From: Rhodococcus sp. ABRD24
GTDB lineage: Bacteria; Actinomycetota; Actinomycetes; Mycobacteriales; Mycobacteriaceae
NCBI RefSeq assembly: GCF_004328705.1
Contig: NZ_CP035319.1
Coordinates: forward strand, 1,922,001-1,986,000
Length of the DNA: 64,000 nucleotides
Direction: 5' to 3'
The notes under the pieces were generated by a model. The model searched no databases. It was not told the DNA's origin and was given only the letters and a program-made list of their open reading frames with translations. Both the position numbers and the translations under genes were made by a program. Position 1 is the stretch's first letter. The number at the start of each line of letters is the position of its first letter. Below, piece by piece: positions 26,080 to 33,882 of the stretch.

Positions 26080-27426
26080 GTGGCAGCCAGCAAGGGCGCT
26101 CCCGACCTCTACTCACAGTTCCTCTCGTCCGCGCCGGGCGCATTCATCGCCAAGCAGGCCGGGTTGCCTCAGCCGGAGAAACTGCGCCGCTACCGGGCCG
26201 GTGAGCCGCCCCTCGCCGGCCCGGTCCTGATCGGCGGCCGGGGACGGCTCGTCGAACCGATCCGCGAGCTGCTCTCGGACTATCCTGCGGCGCAACCGCA
26301 CGATGACCGCTACGGTGCGCTGGTGTTCGATGCGACCGGCATCGGCCAGGTCACCGAGCTGGTCCAGCTGTTCGAGTTCTTCCAGCCTGTGATCCGCAAC
26401 CTCGCGCCGTCCGCCCGCGTCGTCGTGCTCGGCACCACTCCCGAACTGACGTCCGGCGTCGACGAGCAGATTGCCCAGCGCGCACTCGAAGGCTTCACCC
26501 GCAGCGTCGGCAAGGAGGTCAAGCGCGGCTCGACGGCCCAGCTGGTCTACGTCTCGCCCGACGCCGCCGCCGGACTGTCCGGCGTCGAGTCCACGCTGCG
26601 CTTCCTGCTCTCGGCCAAGTCGGCGTTCGTCGACGGCCAGGTGATCCGAGTCGGCGCCGAGGACGCGGTCGCTCCCGCGAGCTGGGATCGCCCGCTCGAG
26701 GGCAAGGTCGCCGTCGTGACCGGCGCTGCGCGCGGCATCGGCGCCACCATCGCCGAAGTCCTCTCCCGCGATGGCGCGCAGGTCGTGTGCGCCGACATCC
26801 CGGCCTCCGGCCAGGCGCTGTCGGAGACCGCAAACAGGGTCGGCGGCACGTCCCTCGCGCTCGACGTCACCGCGCCCGACGCGGCCGACAATCTAGCCGA
26901 GCACCTGATGGAGCGCCACGGCGGTGCCGACATCATCGTCCACAACGCCGGCATCACTCGCGACAAGACGCTCGCCAACATGGACGAGGACCGCTGGAAC
27001 AGCGTCATCGGCGTCAACCTTCTTGCCCCGCAGAAGATCACCGAAGCCCTCGTCGCCAAGGGTGTCCTCCGCGAGGGCGGGCGAGTGGTCGACGTCTCCT
27101 CGATCGCGGGCATCGCGGGCAACCGCGGCCAGACCAACTACGGCACCTCGAAGGCCGGAGTCATCGGCCTGGTCCAGGCCACCGCGCCGGTGCTGGCCGA
27201 GAAGAAGATCACGATCAATGCCGTCGCCCCCGGCTTCATCGAGACGGCAATGACCGCCGCAATCCCGTTCGCGACCCGCGAGGCCGGCCGCCGGATGAGC
27301 TCACTGCTACAGGGCGGACAGACCGTCGACGTCGCCGAACTGGTCTCGTACTTCGCGAGCCCTGCCTCGGGCGCCGTCACCGGCCAGGTCGTGCGGGTGT
27401 GCGGCCAGTCGCTGCTGGGGGCGTGA
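26080..27426 (+). CDS. fabG4: 3-oxoacyl-ACP/CoA reductase, FabG4-like (HMwFabG)
   Basis: A 448-residue reductase, close to the 454 residues of M. tuberculosis FabG4 (Rv0242c). A non-catalytic flavodoxin-like N-terminal domain (about 1-205) precedes a classical SDR domain. The SDR domain has NAD(H) motif [27 protein letters not shown], the Ser in [12 protein letters not shown] and the catalytic YGTSKAG. It reduces long-chain 3-oxoacyl thioesters with NADH preference in the known homologue. GTG 26080 follows AAGGTGGACC. The stop overlaps the htdX start (TGATG), so the two are translationally coupled. Confidence 0.93.
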   Translation: MAASKGAPDLYSQFLSSAPGAFIAKQAGLPQPEKLRRYRAGEPPLAGPVLIGGRGRLVEPIRELLSDYPAAQPHDDRYGALVFDATGIGQVTELVQLFEFFQPVIRNLAPSARVVVLGTTPELTSGVDEQIAQRALEGFTRSVGKEVKRGSTAQLVYVSPDAAAGLSGVESTLRFLLSAKSAFVDGQVIRVGAEDAVAPASWDRPLEGKVAVVTGAARGIGATIAEVLSRDGAQVVCADIPASGQALSETANRVGGTSLALDVTAPDAADNLAEHLMERHGGADIIVHNAGITRDKTLANMDEDRWNSVIGVNLLAPQKITEALVAKGVLREGGRVVDVSSIAGIAGNRGQTNYGTSKAGVIGLVQATAPVLAEKKITINAVAPGFIETAMTAAIPFATREAGRRMSSLLQGGQTVDVAELVSYFASPASGAVTGQVVRVCGQSLLGA

Positions 27427-28298
27427 TGGCGGGCAGCAAGGGCACCCTCGTCCAGCTGCACGCTCAGCCCGGCGCCCTCGACAACTACGCCCGCGCGGCG
27501 CTGAGCGCGCTGCCGTTCACCAAGTCACCGAACAAGCGCACCCTGCCGAAAGAGACGCTCGCGCTCTCCGGGCTGCGGGTGGAGCATGACAATCTGGCGT
27601 CGTACGCGAAGGTCTGTGGCCTGCGTTTCGGTGACACGCTGCCGATCACCTACCCCTTCACACTGGTGTTCCCTGCCGTGATGAAGCTACTCACATCGCG
27701 GGAGTTCCCTTTCCCGGCAATAGGTTCGGTGCACACCGACAACACGATCGAGCAGTTGCGCCCGATCTCGGTAAGTGAGCCGCTGGACCTGTCGGTCCAC
27801 GCAGAGAACCTCCGTCGGCATCCCAAGGGCACCCAGGTGGACCTCGTCAGCGAGATCTCGGTAGGCCGCGAACTCGTGTGGCATCAGGTGAGCACCTTCC
27901 TGAAGATGCATCCCACCGGTGCCCCGAAGGAACCGAAGCCGGAACACAAGGACGAGGTTCCGCCGCCGCCGACCCGCACACTTCGGGTGGACCAGCGGAC
28001 CATCAGCCGCTACGCCGCGGTGTCCGGTGATCGCAATCCGATTCACGTCTCGTCGCTGGGCGCCAAGGCATTCGGATTCCCCGGCACCATCGCACACGGC
28101 ATGTGGAGCGCGGCGGCCGCGCTGCAGGCGCTCGAGGGCCGGATCCCCGACGCCGTGACCTACAGCGTGCGATTCGGCAAACCGATCCTGCTGCCCGCCA
28201 CGGTGAACCTCTACGCCGAGCAGACGGCAGGGGGCTGGGATCTGTCCCTGAAGAACGCAAAGAAGGGCTACCCACACCTGTCCGGCACGCTCCGGTAG
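27426..28298 (+). CDS. htdX: 3-hydroxyacyl-thioester dehydratase, HtdX-like
   Basis: A 290-residue double hot-dog protein. The C-terminal half has the hydratase-2 motif: SRYAAVSGDRNPIHVSSLGA with the catalytic Asp and His, and GTIAHGMWSAAA. The N-terminal half is a degenerate hot-dog used in the substrate tunnel. It dehydrates 3-hydroxyacyl thioesters and so completes the reductive cycle with FabG4 or works with FadE5/FadA2. ATG overlaps the fabG4 stop by one base. It corresponds to Rv0241c, and a terminator hairpin follows. Confidence 0.92.
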   Translation: MAGSKGTLVQLHAQPGALDNYARAALSALPFTKSPNKRTLPKETLALSGLRVEHDNLASYAKVCGLRFGDTLPITYPFTLVFPAVMKLLTSREFPFPAIGSVHTDNTIEQLRPISVSEPLDLSVHAENLRRHPKGTQVDLVSEISVGRELVWHQVSTFLKMHPTGAPKEPKPEHKDEVPPPPTRTLRVDQRTISRYAAVSGDRNPIHVSSLGAKAFGFPGTIAHGMWSAAAALQALEGRIPDAVTYSVRFGKPILLPATVNLYAEQTAGGWDLSLKNAKKGYPHLSGTLR

Positions 28299-28313
28299 AG
28301 CTGCACCGACCCC

Positions 28314-28347
28314 TGCCCGGTTCCTCGCACCGCGAGGGGCCGGGCAC
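28314..28347. terminator. Bidirectional hairpin between htdX and merR-type gene
   Basis: CTGCCCGG..CCTCG pairs with CGAGG..CCGGGCA across a short loop, with a central two-base mismatch. It lies 16 bases after htdX and 8 bases after the end of the convergent regulator gene, so it can serve both. Confidence 0.6.
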
Positions 28348-28354
28348 TGGCATA

Positions 28355-28660
28355 TCAGCCCTCGAGTGTGGACTGCAGGCGCACGTTCTCCGCTGCCAAA
28401 CGCGCGTTCTCCGCCTCGAGGTCGAGGATCTGCCGGATACCGGTCAGGTTGACACCGGCCGCCACCAGTTCGGACACCCGCGTCAGGCGATAGATGTCAT
28501 CCTCGCTGTAGCGGCGGGTGCCGCCGCCGGTCCGCGAGGGAGTGATCAGACCTCGACGCTCGTAGAGCCGCAGAGTCTGCGGCCCGATTCCGGTCAGCTC
28601 CGAGGTGACCGAAATTCCGTAGACTCCGCGGGTCGAGCGGAGCGGCGACTCTCGAGTCAT
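28355..28660 (-). CDS. MerR-family regulator, HspR-like
   Basis: A 101-residue DNA-binding protein. The winged helix YGISVTSELTGIGPQTLRLY-ERRGLITPSRT-GGGTRRYSEDDI is followed by VNLTGIRQILDLEAENARLA, a short coiled coil. The fold and the ELTGIGPQTLRLYERRGLI pattern match HspR-type heat-shock repressors, although no dnaK operon is nearby. It should bind DNA as a dimer. ATG 28660 has GAAGGGCAC before it. Target genes unknown. Confidence 0.82.
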   Translation of the reverse strand: MTRESPLRSTRGVYGISVTSELTGIGPQTLRLYERRGLITPSRTGGGTRRYSEDDIYRLTRVSELVAAGVNLTGIRQILDLEAENARLAAENVRLQSTLEG

Positions 28661-29186
28661 GTGCCCTTCATATCGCGTCAGGGTGTAGCAGGTGTGAGGT
28701 GTAACAGGTGCGAGGTGCACGCGGCGGGTTCACGTCGGCTGTTACACACTCGGCCGTCGTAGGAGCGGCTACGCGCTCGATTCACCGTATCACCGGAGTC
28801 GCACCGAATGTGTGGCGGCAGACAAAGATTCCATGCCACCCGGGGACACGGGGATACGAAGACACTCCGGAGACACCCACGGCAGTCGGGATCGCCGTCG
28901 CACGCCGATCTACACAAATCGATTTCACCCCTCCCACCTGGTGCGGAGATGACAGTTCGCCGGAAATTCAACTTATCTGCTTTGAAGCACATAGATTTTG
29001 TTATACGGTGAGGTAGTCAAAACTTCGAGATGCACGAGAAGAAGCGTGAGTCGCAGAAAGCAGACCTGGACGGCAATCGCCGCCGTGGGACCGCACATCG
29101 ACTCCACCGGTCTTCCGAACTCGAGTGGCCAGCCGAGGGGTATCGCCACTGCGAGTGGGCCGTATCAGAAGAAAGGATGACCACAC
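28661..29186. other. Long intergenic region, 526 bases, with AT-rich promoter stretch
   Basis: Between the MerR-type gene and the WhiB block. The right half is AT-richer. A possible promoter is TTGAAG (28982-28987), a 16-base gap and TACGGT (29004-29009), which would give a leader of nearly 180 bases before the next short ORF. No RNA gene or repeat recognised. Confidence 0.35.
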
Positions 29187-29303
29187 GTGAGTGCGCACCG
29201 CAGTGCAGCGACAGGGTCGCTGAGCACCGAGGAAATCAAGCGCCGGATCGAGCAGATGTACTCGGACGCTCCAGTCGAGACACCCGAACTCAGCGCTGCC
29301 TGA
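29187..29303 (+). CDS. Candidate 38-residue protein upstream of whiB
   Basis: A GTG-started frame reads VSAHRSAATGSLSTEEIKRR and IEQMYSDAPVETPELSAA. The amphipathic charged helix in the middle looks protein-like. GAAAGGA stands 11 bases upstream. It is 109 bases before the WhiB gene and could be a leader or small regulatory protein. A longer overlapping frame from 29030 is less protein-like. Low certainty. Confidence 0.35.
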   Translation: MSAHRSAATGSLSTEEIKRRIEQMYSDAPVETPELSAA

Positions 29304-29412
29304 CCCCGCGCAACCAGCGCCCTACCGCGCCGACCCGATTCGGCGCCCTTCGCCAGAGCCGGCGACCACGAACCGTCGTCGCCGGGCTCGCGAAACCCAC
29401 GAGGAGTCTTCG

Positions 29413-29715
29413 ATGACCGGATCCCGCTCCACTCTGATCCCCCTGACCGATGTCTGGCAGTGGCAGCAGCACGGCAACTGCCAAGGCATGAACGAGGCGG
29501 TCTTCTTCCCCCCGACCGGCGAGCGCGGACACGCACGCATGATGCGCGAACGCCGCGCCAAGCAGATCTGCTCGTCGTGCCCAGTCCTGAACAAGTGCCT
29601 CGAGCACTCACTCTCGCTTCCCGAACCGTTCGGTGTCTGGGGCGGTGTCGGTGAATCCGAGCGGGCGATCCTCATCAAGGACAGGCGACGCGGAGGTGCG
29701 AGTCGGGTCGCCTGA
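29413..29715 (+). CDS. WhiB-family [4Fe-4S] regulator, WhiB3-like
   Basis: A 100-residue protein with the four WhiB cysteines: Cys23 in HGNCQGM, Cys53 and Cys56 in QICSSCP, and Cys62 in NKCLEH (C-x29-C-x2-C-x5-C). The turn GVWGGVGESER follows, then a basic tail. The sequence around LTDVWQWQQHGNCQGM and GERGHARMMRERRAK is closest to WhiB3, which senses NO, O2 and redox state and steers lipid anabolism. The cluster and sigma-factor interaction are inferred from the family. ATG 29413 has GAGGAG upstream. Confidence 0.9.
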   Translation: MTGSRSTLIPLTDVWQWQQHGNCQGMNEAVFFPPTGERGHARMMRERRAKQICSSCPVLNKCLEHSLSLPEPFGVWGGVGESERAILIKDRRRGGASRVA

Positions 29716-29770
29716 GCCGGAACGACCCCATCCAAGACTTCAACAGCCTCCAAAAATTAAGGACAACAAC

Positions 29771-29926
29771 ATGATTACCCTCGGAATTATCCTGCTGGTG
29801 ATCGGCCTGCTCATCAAGATCCCGATTCTGTGGACCCTCGGCGTCATCGCACTCGTGGTTGGCGCTGTGCTACTGATTCTCGGCGCCGCCGGACGCGCCG
29901 TGGGCGGCCGCAAACACTGGTACTGA
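29771..29926 (+). CDS. 51-residue membrane protein, DUF6131-like
   Basis: The protein is almost entirely two hydrophobic helices (TLGIILLVIGLLIKIPILW, then LGVIALVVGAVLLILGAAG) and a short tail GRAVGGRKHWY. This is the pattern of the DUF6131 small membrane proteins of Mycobacteriales, of unknown role. It follows the WhiB gene by 55 bases and ends just before a terminator. Confidence 0.75.
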   Translation: MITLGIILLVIGLLIKIPILWTLGVIALVVGAVLLILGAAGRAVGGRKHWY

Positions 29927-29934
29927 TCCCAACG

Positions 29935-29969
29935 AGGAGGGCCCGGACGTCAACCGTCCGGGCCCTCCT
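29935..29969. terminator. Bidirectional terminator hairpin
   Basis: AGGAGGGCCCGGACG (29935-29949) pairs perfectly with CGTCCGGGCCCTCCT (29955-29969) around TCAAC. It is placed between the convergent small membrane protein gene and the TetR gene. Confidence 0.8.
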
Positions 29970-29983
29970 GTCGACTGAGCGGC

Positions 29984-30577
29984 CTATTTCCTGCGGCCGG
30001 CCAGGCCGCGCCAGGCGAGGTTCTCGAGCAGCTCGACCGCGGCATCCACCTTGATCTCGCCGCCGGCGACGCGATCGGCGACGGCCTCGCCGGCACCGAC
30101 GAGTGCAACGGCCATGATCGAGAAATCCAGGCTCGGATCCGGATCCTTGGTGCTGGACTCGAGCAGCTTGGCGGTGAGCTCGATCAGACGGTCCCGGCTG
30201 CTACCCACCTGCGACGCGAAAGCCTGCTGTCCGATCGCCTGTCGGTAGAGCACCATCCACGAGTTGCGGTTCGCGTCGACGAAGCCCAGAAACCCGGTCA
30301 GTGCGGCTCTAAGTTGCTCCCGCGGCGGAAGATTCGGATCGCCGGCCGGAGAGATGGCCTCGACGAAGCGCACACCCTCGCGATGGATGCAGGCGGCGAA
30401 CAGCTCGTCCTTGGAACCGTAATACAAGTACAGCATCGGCTTGGAAATGTTCGCCCGCGCGGCAATCGCATCCATCGAGGCGTCATGGAACCCGTTGTCG
30501 GAGAAGACCTCCACGGCAGCGTCCAGCATTTGCTGCTCACGCACGGCCCTGGGCAGCCGCTTGGTGCCACCAGCCAT
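29984..30577 (-). CDS. TetR-family regulator, Rv0238-like
   Basis: A 197-residue regulator. The N-terminal HTH reads REQQMLDAAVEVFSDNGFHD and MDAIAARANISKPMLYLYYG-SKDELF, followed by an all-helical ligand domain. In M. tuberculosis the gene next to lpqI (Rv0238) is of the same type. ATG 30577 has GGAGG just upstream. Its own promoter contains TTACTCTACGGTAA, related to sites before fadE5 and between fadA2 and fabG4. The likely role is autoregulation plus control of these lipid genes; the ligand could be an acyl-CoA, which is inference. Confidence 0.88.
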   Translation of the reverse strand: MAGGTKRLPRAVREQQMLDAAVEVFSDNGFHDASMDAIAARANISKPMLYLYYGSKDELFAACIHREGVRFVEAISPAGDPNLPPREQLRAALTGFLGFVDANRNSWMVLYRQAIGQQAFASQVGSSRDRLIELTAKLLESSTKDPDPSLDFSIMAVALVGAGEAVADRVAGGEIKVDAAVELLENLAWRGLAGRRK

Positions 30578-30595
30578 AGTTCCTCCAACCACAGG

Positions 30596-30624
30596 TAAGA
30601 AAGCTCATCTTACTCTACGGTAAG
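30596..30624. promoter_or_regulatory. Operator-like palindromes before tetR-type gene
   Basis: CTTACTCTACGGTAAG (30609-30624) and an overlapping TAAGA(N7)TCTTA (30596-30612) lie 20-45 bases upstream of the TetR start. The first matches the fadE5 and fadA2/fabG4 sites. Confidence 0.55.
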
Positions 30625-30661
30625 AAGTTTGCCGATCACTCTATTGTGACCCAGCCTCTGA

Positions 30662-31834
30662 TCAGCAGGTCACAGCACCCTTCGCGCGCGCGACCGTCAG
30701 CACCGACGCATCGACCGTGCCGGCCGGCAGCCGCCCCGCCGCGACGGCGCCCTCGAGATGATCCAGCACGCGCGGGACGTCGTCGGTGGTGAGCCACAGC
30801 GCGACGCTCACGCCCGCGGTCAGCGCAGCCTCGACGGCCTGCGTGATGTCGTATTTGTCGGTGATCGCCTTCATCCCGCTCAGATCGTCGGTGAAGATCG
30901 GCCCCGTGAACGGCGGCGCGGCGTAGCCGGTGCCGTCACGCAGCAGCGACACCGCCTGCGGGCTCATGCTCGCGGGGACGCCCGGCGTCGTCAGCCCCGG
31001 CACGCTGAGATGGCCGAGCATGACGCCGACGTCGGTGGCGACCAGCGTCCGGTAAGGCACCAGGTCCGAGTTCTGCAGCTGACCGAGTGGTGGTGTGGTG
31101 ACCGCGCCGGTGTGCGAGTCGCCCGACGCCGAACCGTGACCGGGAAAGTGCTTGATCACCGGGAAGATTCCGGCGTCGCGCAGTCCCTGTGCGTATGCCT
31201 GTGCGTATGCGGTGACGACGTCGGGGTCATCGGAGAACGAACGGTCCCCGATCACCGAGTCGTCCGGCTGGCTGCTCACGTCCACATCGGGCGCGAAGTC
31301 GACGGTGATGCCGAGTTCCTTCAGCTGCCCGCCCCGTGCCAGCGCCATCCGGTACGCCTGGTCGGTAGTCATCGTGCGCGCCGTCTCCCGCGCGGACGGG
31401 TCCGCCCCGAAGAGGTGGTCGACGCGCGAGACACGGCCACCCTCCTCGTCGATGGTCACCATCAGCGGCACGGGGCTGGCTGCCGCGACCTTCCCGACCT
31501 CCCGGTTCGCAAGCATCGACTCGTCCGTCCAACTGCCGATGAAGATGCCGCCGATCTGCTCCGACTTCACGACGTCGAGCGCATCGGCGGTACCGGTCAC
31601 ACCCACGTTGAGCAACTGCGCCAGCTTCTGACGTCCGGTGAGCGATGCCAGGAAGTCCGCACCGCACATCGCGGCACCGGGCGAGGGTGCGGCCTGCGGC
31701 TCCGGCGTCTCGGAGGTCGCTTGCGGCGACGGGGAGGGCGCGACGGTCGTGGATGTGTCGGTGCCGCCTCCCGACGAACAGCCGACCACCAGCCCGGCGC
31801 ACACGACGAGGGCCAAGGCATGTCCGATTCGCAT
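30662..31834 (-). CDS. lpqI: Lipoprotein beta-N-acetylglucosaminidase, LpqI-like (GH3)
   Basis: A 390-residue lipoprotein. The signal sequence ends in the lipobox LVVGC (Cys19), followed by a Ser/Thr/Pro linker and a GH3 domain. The NagZ-type catalytic dyad loop KHFPGHGSASGDSH and the nucleophile region FTDDLSGM are present, as are VTIDEEGGRVSR and GDRSFSDDP. LpqI (Rv0237) releases N-acetylglucosamine from muropeptide fragments in cell-wall recycling. ATG 31834 gives a normal signal peptide; ATG 31855 adds seven residues. Divergent from the universal stress gene. Confidence 0.92.
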   Translation of the reverse strand: MRIGHALALVVCAGLVVGCSSGGGTDTSTTVAPSPSPQATSETPEPQAAPSPGAAMCGADFLASLTGRQKLAQLLNVGVTGTADALDVVKSEQIGGIFIGSWTDESMLANREVGKVAAASPVPLMVTIDEEGGRVSRVDHLFGADPSARETARTMTTDQAYRMALARGGQLKELGITVDFAPDVDVSSQPDDSVIGDRSFSDDPDVVTAYAQAYAQGLRDAGIFPVIKHFPGHGSASGDSHTGAVTTPPLGQLQNSDLVPYRTLVATDVGVMLGHLSVPGLTTPGVPASMSPQAVSLLRDGTGYAAPPFTGPIFTDDLSGMKAITDKYDITQAVEAALTAGVSVALWLTTDDVPRVLDHLEGAVAAGRLPAGTVDASVLTVARAKGAVTC

Positions 31835-31965
31835 CCACTCGACGGTAGTCGACATCGATGACGGCGGTTTCGAGAACCAAGCGCCACGGGTAATGACGCG
31901 GTAATCTCGAAGAACGAAAGCCGAAGGTCCCGAACATCGTCAGACCCCGATTTCAGGAGGTCACA

Positions 31966-32433
31966 GTGCCCGCAGATCTCATGCTCATCGCCTACGACGG
32001 ATCCGACAACGCCAAACGCGCGATCGAGTACGCGGGCCGCTTCCTCAGCGCGAATCGCGCAATGGTCGTCACCGCATGGGAACCGATGGTGCGCCAGGCC
32101 GCACGAATGTCCGGACTGTCCGGCGTCATGCAGCCGGAGTGGGTGCCCGACGAGGAGTCCGAGGACATCGCACTCACCGATGCCAAGTCCACCAACGCCG
32201 AGGGCGTCGACCTGGCACTGGCTGCCGGCCTCAACGCCGACGGGCGGTGCTGCGAAACCTCCACCGCGATCTGGACCACCATCGTCGAGTGCGCCGATGA
32301 ACTGAATGCCGACATCATCGTCACCGGCACCCGCGGCACCACCGGCCTACGGTCACTGCTGCAGAGCAGCGTCGCCGATCACGTGCTGCGACACAGCCAC
32401 CGCCCGGTGCTGATCGTCCCGCCTGGCAAGTAG
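31966..32433 (+). CDS. Universal stress protein (UspA family)
   Basis: A 155-residue single-domain Usp: LMLIAYDGSDNAKRAIEYAG at the start and the ATP-binding signature IIVTGTRGTTGLRSLLQSSV-ADHVLRHSHRPVLIVP at the end (G-x2-G-x9-G-S/T type). Such proteins bind ATP and support survival under stress. GTG 31966 has AGGAGG at ideal distance. GC-rich repeats of CCGGCCGAACCACCGG follow the stop (about 32434-32462) and may form a terminator. Confidence 0.9.
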   Translation: MPADLMLIAYDGSDNAKRAIEYAGRFLSANRAMVVTAWEPMVRQAARMSGLSGVMQPEWVPDEESEDIALTDAKSTNAEGVDLALAAGLNADGRCCETSTAIWTTIVECADELNADIIVTGTRGTTGLRSLLQSSVADHVLRHSHRPVLIVPPGK

Positions 32434-32504
32434 CCGGCCGAACCACCGGCCGGCCGAACCACCGGGCAGGCGGCTCCGGGCGCACGACTATCGTCGGCTG
32501 CACC

Positions 32505-33659
32505 ATGGACGGCTTCCTCCTCTCGCGCTCCACCCGCACTCTCCGCACCACCGGAACGCGGGACCGATTCGACAGCGTCGCCGCGGCGACGGACGCGCTC
32601 GGGGCCGGGCGCACCGACCTCGTCGTCGGGGCCCTACCGTTCGATCCCGCAGCGCCCGCCGCCCTCACCGCGCCGGAGACCGCGTCGAGCACCCCGGGGC
32701 CGTGGCGTCCGATGTCGGTGCCGCCACTGCCCAGCGTCCGCATCGAGCGTGAAATACCCACTCCTGCAGAACATGTCGCAAGGGTGACAGCTCTCGTCGA
32801 GCGGCTACGCCGCGGCGAGCTCGACAAGGTCGTCGCAGCGAGGGCGGTGCAACTGGTCGCCGACGCACCCATCTCTCCCGAAGCACTGGCCGCCCGGATG
32901 GTGACCCGGCACGAAACGTCCAACGGTTACGCCGTCGACCTCAGTGCGGCCGGCGACGGATTCGTCGGGCACACCCTCGTGGGTGCCAGCCCGGAGATCC
33001 TGCTGAGCCGACGCGGGGACACGGTGACGTGTCGGCCGCTCGCCGGATCCGCACCGCGCCGACGCGACCCCGACGCCGACCACGCGGAAGGCGTCGCCCT
33101 GCTCGCATCGGGCAAAAACCTCGCCGAGCACGCGTTCGTCGTCGACTGGATCCGCGACGTCCTGGAGCCGCTGTGCACCGAACTCTCCGTACCGCCCACA
33201 CCGGAGCTCACCGGAACCGGCGAAGTGTGGCATCTGGCCAGCCCCATCTCCGGGCAGCTGCGCGACGGGGCCGTCGGCGCGCTACAGCTGGCAGCGCTGC
33301 TGCACCCGACACCGGCGGTCTGCGGTACCCCGACCGATCGCGCGCTCGAGACGATCCGCGAACTCGAGGGTGACCGCCGCTTCTACGGCGGTGCCGTCGG
33401 TTGGTGCGACTCCGCCGGTGACGGCGACTGGGTGGTGGCGATCCGGTGCGCCGAGATCGACGCCGCCGGCACCACGGCGCTGGCCTGGGCGGGCGGCGGG
33501 ATCGTCGCGGCGTCCGACCCGCAGTCCGAGCTGGACGAGACCACCACCAAGCTGGGCACGCTGCTCGGTGCCCTCGGACTGGCGCCACGCGGAGGGAATG
33601 GAACCTCCTCGGGCCCCGCGGGTGATACCTTGACCCCGACATCACATACGCACGAGTAG
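32505..33659 (+). CDS. entC: Isochorismate synthase
   Basis: A 384-residue chorismate-binding enzyme. The conserved C-terminal region is complete: LDKVVAARAVQL, GASPEILLSRRGD, CRPLAGSAPRR, ELTGTGEVWHLASPISGQL, and HPTPAVCGTPTDRA with FYGGAVGW. It converts chorismate to isochorismate for menaquinone, salicylate or a catechol siderophore. No men or siderophore genes are beside it, so its pathway is undecided. ATG 32505 is the first start giving a full N-terminal domain. Confidence 0.88.
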   Translation: MDGFLLSRSTRTLRTTGTRDRFDSVAAATDALGAGRTDLVVGALPFDPAAPAALTAPETASSTPGPWRPMSVPPLPSVRIEREIPTPAEHVARVTALVERLRRGELDKVVAARAVQLVADAPISPEALAARMVTRHETSNGYAVDLSAAGDGFVGHTLVGASPEILLSRRGDTVTCRPLAGSAPRRRDPDADHAEGVALLASGKNLAEHAFVVDWIRDVLEPLCTELSVPPTPELTGTGEVWHLASPISGQLRDGAVGALQLAALLHPTPAVCGTPTDRALETIRELEGDRRFYGGAVGWCDSAGDGDWVVAIRCAEIDAAGTTALAWAGGGIVAASDPQSELDETTTKLGTLLGALGLAPRGGNGTSSGPAGDTLTPTSHTHE

Positions 33660-33708
33660 CCGGGGTTCGACCGGTGTGCTCGGCGCCAGAGACCATGGGA
33701 GATCCGAG

Positions 33709-33882
33709 ATGGCGAAGTTCCTTGTCCCCGGCGTTGCCAGCGCTGTCGTCGGTGCTCTCCTCGGCGTCGGTGCCGTCCTCGGTGTAACCGCGGCCGCACA
33801 GGACAACACTCGCCCGGACATCAACCGCGAGGGCAACGCCAAGACCTCCCTGCTGAACCAGGTTGAGTACGGCAGCCGCTGA
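33709..33882 (+). CDS. DUF2613 small secreted/membrane protein, Rv0236A-like
   Basis: A 57-residue protein with a signal/anchor segment (FLVPGVASAVVGALLGVGAV) and a short polar tail ending NQVEYGSR. It is the counterpart of Rv0236A, found directly before aftD in mycobacteria. The last 20 bases overlap the aftD start, which suggests translational coupling. The function is unknown. Confidence 0.8.
   Translation: MAKFLVPGVASAVVGALLGVGAVLGVTAAAQDNTRPDINREGNAKTSLLNQVEYGSR

Noticed and set aside
25932..26093. 54-residue N-terminal extension of the thiolase
   Set aside because: It would read through the 36-bp palindromic operator; GTG 25931 has a ribosome binding site and matches the family length.
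30758..31861. Plus-strand open frame of 367 codons opposite lpqI
   Set aside because: Antisense shadow; lpqI has lipobox and complete GH3 motifs while this frame has none.
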